The position numbers and the translations under genes were made by a program. Shown piece by piece: positions 57,589-64,000 of a DNA stretch of 64,000 nucleotides (position 1 is its first letter; the number at the start of each line of letters is the position of its first letter). Under the pieces are notes generated by a model. The model had not been told where the DNA came from, made no database searches, and saw only the letters and a list, made by a program, of their open reading frames with translations. Origin of the DNA: an uncultured Lachnospiraceae bacterium (lineage in GTDB: Bacteria; Bacillota; Clostridia; Lachnospirales; Lachnospiraceae). Location of the stretch: assembly GCA_910578085.1 (NCBI GenBank), contig CAJTPM010000004.1, positions 62,001 to 126,000 on the forward strand, read 5' to 3'.

Positions 57589-60500
57589 ATGGGAAACGTA
57601 AAACGTGTTTATGTGGAAAAAAAGGAGCCATTTGCGTCAGCCGCAAAGCAGGTGAAAGAGGAGATCAGAAGTTATCTGCAGATCGATTCCGTGGAGAAGG
57701 TCCGGATGTTTATCCGGTATGATGTGGAAAACTTAAGCAACAGTGTTTTTACGTCGGCGCTTGGGTGCGTTTTCTCAGAGCCGCCGGTGGATCTCTATTA
57801 TGAGGAAACACTTGAGATTCCGGAGAGAGCGCGGGTTTTCAGTGTGGAATATCTGCCGGGACAGTTTGACCAGCGGGCGGATTCAGCACTGCAGTGTGTG
57901 AAATTTTTAAAAGAAGATGAAGAGCCGGTCATTCAGACGGCAGTTACCTACATGATCATCGGCGATGTCTCCGATGAGGAGTTTGAGCAGATCAAGCACT
58001 ACTGTATCAATCCGGTGGATTCCAGGGAGACCGGTATGGAGAAACCGGAGACGTTGCGGGTTGTCTATGAGGAACCGGCGGATGTGGCAATTTTTGAAAA
58101 TCTGGCGGAGCGGGAGGACTTTGTAGATATGCCGCAGGCGGAGCTCAAAGAGCTCTATGATTCCCTGGGGCTTGCCATGACCTTTAAGGATTTTCAGCAT
58201 ATTCAGAACTATTTTGCTTCGGAGGAGCGGCGCAATCCGACTATGACAGAGATCAGGGTTCTCGATACATACTGGTCCGACCACTGCCGTCATACCACCT
58301 TTGCGACAGAGCTTAAGGAGGTAGAATTCGGCGAGGGCTACTATAAAGAGCCATTGGAGATGACGTATCAGAGTTATCTTGACACCAGGGAAGAGATCTA
58401 TGAAGGGCGGGAGGATAAGTACATCTGCCTGATGGATATTGCGCTGATGGCAATGAAAAAGCTGCGGGCGGAGGGGAAGCTTGAGGATATGGAAGTGTCC
58501 GACGAGATCAACGCCTGTTCTATTGTGGTACCTGTGGAGACCGATTACGGCGACGGACCGGTCAGTGAGGAATGGCTTGTATTTTTCAAAAACGAGACAC
58601 ACAACCATCCCACGGAGATCGAGCCCTTCGGCGGCGCTGCCACCTGCCTTGGCGGCGCCATCAGAGATCCCCTTTCCGGGAGAGGATATGTCTATCAGGC
58701 TATGCGGATCACGGGTGCTGCGGATCCCACCCTGCCTGCCTCACAGACTTTAAAGGGAAAGCTTTCCCAGGCGAGACTTGTGCGCGGTGCGGCGAAGGGA
58801 TATTCCTCCTACGGCAATCAGGTGGGGCTTGCCACCGGTTATGTGAAGGAGATCTATCATCCCAACTATGTAGCAAAGCGGATGGAGATCGGGGCGGTCA
58901 TGGGGGCAGCGCCCAGGGAGAACGTGATCCGGGAGAATTCGGATCCCGGCGACTATATTATTCTGCTTGGCGGCAGGACGGGAAGGGACGGCTGCGGCGG
59001 CGCCACCGGTTCTTCCAAAGCCCATACGGAGGAATCTACCCTGGTCTGCGGCGCGGAAGTGCAGAAAGGCAACGCGCCCACGGAGCGGAAAATCCAGAGA
59101 TTATTCAGAAGGAAAGAAGTGTCCAGGCTGATCAAAAAATGCAACGATTTCGGCGCGGGCGGCGTGTCGGTGGCCATCGGCGAGCTGGCGGACGGCCTTG
59201 TGGTAGACCTGGATCAGGTGCCGAAGAAATATGCGGGCCTGGACGGCACGGAGCTTGCCATCTCCGAATCCCAGGAGCGCATGGCGGTAGTGGTCTCCCC
59301 GAAGGATGCGGAAGCATTTTTACAGTATGCGGGAGAAGAGAACCTGGAGGCTGTCATTGTGGCGGAGGTGACGGCTTCTCCCAGGCTGATCCTGAAATGG
59401 AGAGGCAAGGAGATCGTCAATATCTCCAGAGCGTTCCTTGATACAAACGGCGCTCACCAGGAGACTTCCGTCAAGGTGGCGATTCCTTCCGAGAAGGAAA
59501 ATCAGTTGAAGAAAACGGCCATTCCGGCAGTGGAGGAAGCCCTTGCGGCGAATGATCTGAAAAAGGCCTGGCTGACGGAACTGTCGGATCTGAATGTTTG
59601 TTCCCAGAAGGGACTGGTGGAGATGTTTGACTCTTCCATCGGCGCGGGCAGTGTGCTGATGCCCTATGGCGGAAAATATCAGCTGACGGAAACCCAGGTG
59701 ATGGCGGCAAAGCTGCCGGTGCTCTCCGGAAAAACCGATGCGGTGACGATGATGAGTTACGGCTTTGATCCGCAGATCTCCTCCTGGAGTCCTTACCACG
59801 GCGCGATCTATGCGGTGACGGAGTCCATGGCAAAGATCGTTGCGGCGGGCGGCGACTGTAAGAAGATCCGCTTTACCTTCCAGGAATATTTCCGCAGAAT
59901 GAGTGAGAGACCGGAGCGGTGGAGTCAGCCTTTTGCGGCGCTCCTTGGAGCTTATGACGCACAGGTGGGATTCGGATTGCCTTCCATCGGCGGCAAGGAT
60001 TCCATGTCCGGCACCTTCAATGATATCGATGTGCCGCCCACTCTTGTATCTTTTGCGGTGGATGTGGCAAGAGAGGGGGATATTCTGACGCCGGAACTGA
60101 AAAAAGCCGGAAATAAACTGCTCTATTTCAAGATCGACGTGGACGAATATGATGTGCCGAATTATGTCAATGTGCTGGAACTGTACGACGGCATCCACAG
60201 ACTGATGCAAGAGGGCTTCCTCATCTCAGCCTATGCGCTGGATACGAAGGGGATCTGCGCGGCGGTATCCAAAATGGCTTTCGGCAACAAACTGGGCGTG
60301 TGTTTCGATACGGAAAGAATCGATGCAGGCGAACTCTTTGACTGCGGGCTTGGCAATATCCTTGCGGAGGCGGATGCCGAAAGGTTAGAAGAACTGGAGC
60401 GACTGGCGGATGATCTGGACGTGGATTACCGCGTGATAGCGGAAGTGACAGAAAAACCTGCCTTTGTTTACGGCGATACGGAACTTTCCATGGAGGAGGC

Positions 60501-61422
60501 GCTGACAGGCTGGAGAGGGACCCTTGACAAAGTGTTCCCCTATAAGGCTGTGCAGGATACGGCCACAGTGGAGTCGCCTGTTTACAGAGCGGATTCTGTC
60601 TATGTATGTAAACATAAAGTGGCCAGACCGACCGTGTTTATCCCGGTATTTCCGGGTACAAACTGCGAGTATGACGCCGAGCAGGCGTTTAAGAACGCGG
60701 GAGCCCAGGTGGTGACGAAAGTCTTTAGGAACCGGACGGCCGAGGATATCAGGGAGTCCGTGGAGGTATTTGAGAAGGCCATCGCACAGTCCCAGATCAT
60801 CATGTTCCCGGGCGGATTTTCCGCAGGCGACGAGCCGGACGGCAGCGCGAAATTTTTCGCTACGGCATTCCGGAATGAAAGGATCAAAGAGGCGGTGCAG
60901 AAGCTTTTGCAGGAGAGGGACGGACTGGCATTAGGGATCTGCAACGGGTTCCAGGCACTGATCAAGCTGGGGCTTGTGCCCTGCGGGGATATTGTGGGGC
61001 AGGATGAGAATTCACCGACACTGACCTTCAATACCGTAAACCGCCATATCTCGAAGATGGCGTATATCAAAGTGGTCTCCGATAAATCGCCATGGCTTTC
61101 TCTGGCGGAACCCGGAAAAACTTATGTAAATCCGGCATCTCACGGGGAAGGACGGTTTGTGGCAAACAAAGAGTGGCTTGACAGACTATTCGAAAACGGC
61201 CAGGTAGCCACACAGTATGTGGATATGGAGGGCAATGCTTCCATGGACGAGGAGTACAATATCAACGGCTCCTACCGGGCCATCGAGGGCATTACTTCGC
61301 CGGACGGCAGATGCCTTGGCAAGATGGCTCACGCCGAGCGGAGGGGAAAAGGCGTTGCCATCAATATATACGGTGAGCAGGATTTGAAGATCTTTGAGGC
61401 AGGAGTTAAATATTTCAAATAG
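57589..61422 (+). CDS. purL: phosphoribosylformylglycinamidine synthase, single-chain
   Basis: About 1277 residues of the long, single-polypeptide FGAM synthase, which converts FGAR, glutamine and ATP to FGAM in purine synthesis. AAGGAGG lies between the ATG at 57565 and that at 57589; homologous proteins begin at about GNVKRVYVEKK, so 57589 is preferred. The N-terminal domain, then ATP-binding domains with TYWSDHCRHTTF, FKNETHNHPTEIEPFGGAATCLGGAIRDPLSGRG and GGKDSMSGTF. The C-terminal glutaminase has FPGGFSAGDEPDG, nucleophile Cys in GICNGFQAL near residue 1117, and the His/Glu pair in MAHAERRGKG. It stands alone, with no other pur gene adjacent. Confidence 0.97.
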   Translation: MGNVKRVYVEKKEPFASAAKQVKEEIRSYLQIDSVEKVRMFIRYDVENLSNSVFTSALGCVFSEPPVDLYYEETLEIPERARVFSVEYLPGQFDQRADSALQCVKFLKEDEEPVIQTAVTYMIIGDVSDEEFEQIKHYCINPVDSRETGMEKPETLRVVYEEPADVAIFENLAEREDFVDMPQAELKELYDSLGLAMTFKDFQHIQNYFASEERRNPTMTEIRVLDTYWSDHCRHTTFATELKEVEFGEGYYKEPLEMTYQSYLDTREEIYEGREDKYICLMDIALMAMKKLRAEGKLEDMEVSDEINACSIVVPVETDYGDGPVSEEWLVFFKNETHNHPTEIEPFGGAATCLGGAIRDPLSGRGYVYQAMRITGAADPTLPASQTLKGKLSQARLVRGAAKGYSSYGNQVGLATGYVKEIYHPNYVAKRMEIGAVMGAAPRENVIRENSDPGDYIILLGGRTGRDGCGGATGSSKAHTEESTLVCGAEVQKGNAPTERKIQRLFRRKEVSRLIKKCNDFGAGGVSVAIGELADGLVVDLDQVPKKYAGLDGTELAISESQERMAVVVSPKDAEAFLQYAGEENLEAVIVAEVTASPRLILKWRGKEIVNISRAFLDTNGAHQETSVKVAIPSEKENQLKKTAIPAVEEALAANDLKKAWLTELSDLNVCSQKGLVEMFDSSIGAGSVLMPYGGKYQLTETQVMAAKLPVLSGKTDAVTMMSYGFDPQISSWSPYHGAIYAVTESMAKIVAAGGDCKKIRFTFQEYFRRMSERPERWSQPFAALLGAYDAQVGFGLPSIGGKDSMSGTFNDIDVPPTLVSFAVDVAREGDILTPELKKAGNKLLYFKIDVDEYDVPNYVNVLELYDGIHRLMQEGFLISAYALDTKGICAAVSKMAFGNKLGVCFDTERIDAGELFDCGLGNILAEADAERLEELERLADDLDVDYRVIAEVTEKPAFVYGDTELSMEEALTGWRGTLDKVFPYKAVQDTATVESPVYRADSVYVCKHKVARPTVFIPVFPGTNCEYDAEQAFKNAGAQVVTKVFRNRTAEDIRESVEVFEKAIAQSQIIMFPGGFSAGDEPDGSAKFFATAFRNERIKEAVQKLLQERDGLALGICNGFQALIKLGLVPCGDIVGQDENSPTLTFNTVNRHISKMAYIKVVSDKSPWLSLAEPGKTYVNPASHGEGRFVANKEWLDRLFENGQVATQYVDMEGNASMDEEYNINGSYRAIEGITSPDGRCLGKMAHAERRGKGVAINIYGEQDLKIFEAGVKYFK

Positions 61423-61446
61423 TGATATCGATAGTATATTGTGACG

Positions 61447-61486
61447 GCCCTGGGGGACGTGATATTCCGTTCCAGGGCTGTTTTTT
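61447..61486 (+). terminator. rho-independent terminator of purL
   Basis: A GCCCTGG/CCAGGGC stem followed by TGTTTTTTG, 25 bases after the purL stop. Confidence 0.85.
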
Positions 61487-61576
61487 GTGTGGGAGATGGA
61501 GATAATATAGAATTCAGATCAGATCGTAAAGTGTTGAAATCAGCAGAACAAACCACATACAGAGGAAAACGGGGAT

Positions 61577-63331
61577 ATGAGTTACAGTATTAGCAGAGAC
61601 AGGTTGGGAAAATCCATTGATTTTGTGGACAGGGATATCGAGTACAGATGCGCGGTGGTGAGAGAACTGCTTGTCTGCGAAGAAGAAAAACAGGCACTGG
61701 AGATGCGGCGCGCGCAGATCGACAGGCAGGTGGATCTGCTGTTCGGATTCGGGGGAGAACAGATAGAAAAGCGGGAGACTCTGCAGGAAAAGATGCGGCA
61801 GCTGGAGGAAAAGGCGGAAAGCTGCCGTGCAGAGATACCGGATTTTGAGGGGGAATACAGCGCATATCTGGCTGCGGCGGATTTTCTGAAAAGGCAGGCT
61901 GAGATCATTCTGAACCCGACGGATGACACTGTGTTGATGTCGGTGGAAGAGCCACGGAAACTCTGCCCGGAACTGGTAAAATGGAACGATGAGAAGGTGG
62001 ATCAGGCGTTTCGGGTAAAAGCGTTGCTGCTGCAGACCTTTCTCAGGGGCTGTGGACCGGGGGTGGAGAGGCTTGCCCTTGCGGCCATCACGGAGTATCT
62101 GGAACTGGTGGATCTCTCATGTTATACCGACAAGGAGAAAAATGCTTTCCTGGCGGTTATCCCCTATCTGATTTTAAAGGAAATCCTGTATAAAATCAGC
62201 GCGGAAAGAGGGAAGTTTGAGAAGGAGGACAGGCAGCGCATGGAGGAGGCGCTGGGAAGGGTTGCTCTGAGCAGGAGCGCCTATCCGATTCTCCTTTCTT
62301 ATCAGAATATTTTTCAGGCGGGTTTTATGGAGCGGGAGGAACTGCTTCTGCTGGGGGATTTTTATGAGTATTTTTCCGAAAAGGAGTGCAATGGAGCGGC
62401 GTATGTACAGGCCTGGCAGGTCTGTTTTAAAAAGGCTTTACATAACAGAAGCTATCATCCTTTCATGAGAGATTTTCTGAAGGAGGGCTTTGGAAAGTTT
62501 CTGCGTTTCTTTGATGCGGGCGGAAAGAGGTGTTTGGGAGACGTTCTTGGGAGAGAGGTCATTGAAAAGCGGCAAAGAGAAGGCGAAGAGGGAGAAAACG
62601 GGCAGAGAAAGCCGGGACAGGGGACGGAGATCTTACAGGAGTATCTATCCTGTTTTGATGGGGAGGTCCGCTCTTATCTGGAAGAGAATTCTTATCTGCA
62701 GGAAGCGACGAAGGCTCTGTTGAAGCAGTCTGCGGCGGGCGCGCTGCCCTCTGTTCGAAAACTGAATATGCACTTTGTCTGGGAAAACGGGAGAGATGCC
62801 TGGCAGGAGTTAGCCGTTCGCTGTATTGCGGAGATAAAAGAAAGCTGGACGGAGAAAAATCTGAACCCCGTGTTTTGGGATCCCGGCCGGATCAACGAGA
62901 TAGCCGGAGAGATGTGCACGGAACAGCGGAAGGCAGGCGGCGATGAGCGGAGAAAGAATCGTTATGAAAAGAGTATGCTCCTGGTGATGCCGCTTCTGGG
63001 GATATGGATGGGAACAGGTAAAATCGGCTGTTACATAGGGTGCGTACTTCTTGCATGCGTCGTATGGGGAGGTATTATCTCGGAGAAGACGAAACGAAAT
63101 CTTTTGATGTGTTATGCACTGTATCTGGTTACCGCGGTAGGAGGATATGCGATGGGGCACGAAACGACGCTGTTCTATTTCATCTGGGCATGGAGCCGAC
63201 CTTCGGTGGGGGTTGTGAAAAAGATACTGATTCTGGCTGCTGCTGTTATCATGCCGGTGCTGTTGTATGTATCTGTGAGGAGACAGAGAAATTGCGAAAA
63301 GAGGGGGGGACGGCATGAGCAGGGATCATGA
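61577..63331 (+). CDS. coiled-coil and multi-span membrane protein of unknown function
   Basis: A 584-residue protein. Residues 1 to about 95 are charged helices with heptad-like spacing (KQALEMRRAQIDRQVDLL, EKMRQLEEKAESCRAEI). The middle (about 130-450) is helical and soluble. The C-terminus has about four hydrophobic spans (MLLVMPLLGIWMGTGKIGC, IGCVLLACVVWGGIIS, LMCYALYLVTAVGGYAMG, ILILAAAVIMPVLLYVS). It ends inside the following kinase-like gene (17-base overlap), so both are co-translated. No family is recognised. Together with the kinase it suggests a membrane signalling pair. Confidence 0.75.
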   Translation: MSYSISRDRLGKSIDFVDRDIEYRCAVVRELLVCEEEKQALEMRRAQIDRQVDLLFGFGGEQIEKRETLQEKMRQLEEKAESCRAEIPDFEGEYSAYLAAADFLKRQAEIILNPTDDTVLMSVEEPRKLCPELVKWNDEKVDQAFRVKALLLQTFLRGCGPGVERLALAAITEYLELVDLSCYTDKEKNAFLAVIPYLILKEILYKISAERGKFEKEDRQRMEEALGRVALSRSAYPILLSYQNIFQAGFMEREELLLLGDFYEYFSEKECNGAAYVQAWQVCFKKALHNRSYHPFMRDFLKEGFGKFLRFFDAGGKRCLGDVLGREVIEKRQREGEEGENGQRKPGQGTEILQEYLSCFDGEVRSYLEENSYLQEATKALLKQSAAGALPSVRKLNMHFVWENGRDAWQELAVRCIAEIKESWTEKNLNPVFWDPGRINEIAGEMCTEQRKAGGDERRKNRYEKSMLLVMPLLGIWMGTGKIGCYIGCVLLACVVWGGIISEKTKRNLLMCYALYLVTAVGGYAMGHETTLFYFIWAWSRPSVGVVKKILILAAAVIMPVLLYVSVRRQRNCEKRGGRHEQGS

Positions 63332-64000
63332 GAAGGATATTCTGACCTACGAAGCGGTCGAGACGGTCTATCTGCCGGTAGATGAGGAGGAAGAGGAACT
63401 CTCGGGGAGTGGGGAATCCCGGAATACTTCGCCGGGGCAGACAGGGAGAGAACCACAGAGAGGACAGGAGGGAAGGGAATATCCTGCGAATCAGACAGGG
63501 AGAGAACCGCAGAGAGGACAGGCGGGAAGCGAATATTCGGCAGGCCGGGCAGAGCGGGAGTTTCAGGCAGGACCGCCGGCGAGAAATTTCTCCGAAAGAC
63601 TGTCGGAGAAATCCGTCTTACGGAGTCAGGACGCAGCGCCGGGGCGCAGGGGCGTCCTTCTGGAGGAAGAAGTTTCCCTCGGCGCGTTTTATGTCCCGGC
63701 GGGGATATACAGTCGGGGAGGCGGCGGGCAGGCTCTGATCTATGACTGCTGCAGGAGAGGAGAATCCGTGCCGTCGGGGGAGTCCGGCTATGTGGCAAAG
63801 CTGTACCGCCCGCCCCGGAATAACCGGGAGAGGATGATGCTTGAGAAAACGAAAGAGGTGAACAGGATACTGTCGGGCCTTGATCATCCGAATCTGCCCA
63901 GACTGTACGCGGAGGGAACCGACGATAACGGCCGGTACTATGTGGTTGTGATGAAACGGTATGACGCTTACAGTCAGTTTCTGGAACTGGAGAGTTTTAA
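63315..64000 (+). CDS. protein-kinase-like protein, N-terminal part (window-edge partial)
   Basis: The frame is open from ATG 63315 to the window end, 228 codons seen. Residues 1-40 are acidic. Residues about 40-75 are two copies of an 18-residue Gln/Gly/Arg-rich repeat. From about residue 115 begins a kinase N-lobe: VSLGAFYVPAGIYSRGGGGQALIYDC (a Gly-rich loop region), VAKLYRPPRNN (the VAxK lysine), KEVNRILSGLDHPNLPRLYAEGTDDNGRYYVVVMKRYD (helix C Glu and strands 4-5). This fits a Ser/Thr protein kinase of the Hanks type, but the catalytic loop lies outside the window. It overlaps the previous gene. Confidence 0.7.
   Translation, partial: MSRDHEKDILTYEAVETVYLPVDEEEEELSGSGESRNTSPGQTGREPQRGQEGREYPANQTGREPQRGQAGSEYSAGRAEREFQAGPPARNFSERLSEKSVLRSQDAAPGRRGVLLEEEVSLGAFYVPAGIYSRGGGGQALIYDCCRRGESVPSGESGYVAKLYRPPRNNRERMMLEKTKEVNRILSGLDHPNLPRLYAEGTDDNGRYYVVVMKRYDAYSQFLELESF
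63438..63545 (+). repeat. two tandem 54-bp units coding an 18-aa repeat
   Basis: Units at 63438-63491 and 63492-63545 encode QTGREPQRGQEGREYPAN and a near copy ending AGSEYSAG. The DNA copies are almost identical over their first 40 bases, suggesting a recent duplication in the kinase linker. Confidence 0.75.

Noticed and set aside
58572..59441. A 289-codon plus-strand frame inside purL
   Set aside because: Out-of-frame shadow with Arg/Gly/Cys-rich composition within clearly functional purL domains.

Overview
The window reads as a chromosomal segment of a low-to-mid GC, spore-forming Firmicute, most likely a gut-type Lachnospiraceae (class Clostridia). The evidence is the conserved block cysE-cysS-mrnC-rlmB-(sigH), a sporulation sigma-H gene, the single-chain PurL, strong AGGAGG-type ribosome binding sites, and many proteins of the kind common in that family. 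The genus is not determined. The backbone looks close to 50% GC. Three visibly AT-richer stretches (about 7.3-10.3 kb, 24.6-30.8 kb and 44.4-45.5 kb) look like accessory insertions.

Layout. 0-7 kb: a heterodimeric ABC exporter (first subunit cut by the window edge), a lipoprotein, a protein behind a sigma-28-like promoter, an ECF sigma factor with its DUF4179-type membrane partner, and an orphan RelB/DinJ antitoxin. 7.3-10.3 kb: a decayed mobile region with a three-gene DUF4160-type operon, two recombinase stubs joined tail to tail, a small transposon-type gene, an EFR1-type flavodoxin/ferredoxin and the tail of a relaxase. 10.4-20.2 kb: two YtrA/GntR regulators, each heading an ABC module. 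The second resembles Bacillus ytrABCDEF, carries a textbook YtrA operator (AGTGTA-13 bp-TACACT) and has an extra secreted, membrane-anchored protein. 20.3-24.5 kb: AraC regulator, GH1 phospho-beta-glucosidase and PTS EIIBC. 24.6-30.7 kb: type I restriction-modification genes hsdM-hsdS-(44-aa ORF)-hsdR.

30.8-37.5 kb: M24 aminopeptidase, EutH-like transporter, tRNA-Trp, QueH, a truncated Rpn/PD-(D/E)XK-type remnant, ArgS, tRNA-Val and tRNA-Met. 37.6-47.4 kb: a SUV3-like helicase, IspF, then the cysE-DUF3781-cysS-mrnC-rlmB block. This block is interrupted by a cluster of broken genes, including a degenerate copy of the start of sigH, and by an FMN-riboswitch-controlled riboflavin transporter (ribU, minus strand) before the intact sigH. 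47.5-57.5 kb: an RND efflux pair with a TetR regulator, a secreted protein, and a large CRP-like-domain protein divergent from an unknown 158-aa gene and a second TetR regulator. 57.6-64 kb: PurL, then a coiled-coil/membrane protein overlapping the start of a protein-kinase-like gene that runs off the window.

Most promising observations: the ytr-like locus with its exact YtrA operator and added extracellular component; the degenerate sigH copy next to the real one; the compact three-gene DUF4160-type operon; the sigma-28-type promoter in front of an uncharacterised protein; the large CRP-like protein and its divergent partner; and two long intergenic hairpins sharing a CATGCTTGCATG core. All function calls come from reading the translated sequence; no database search was run.
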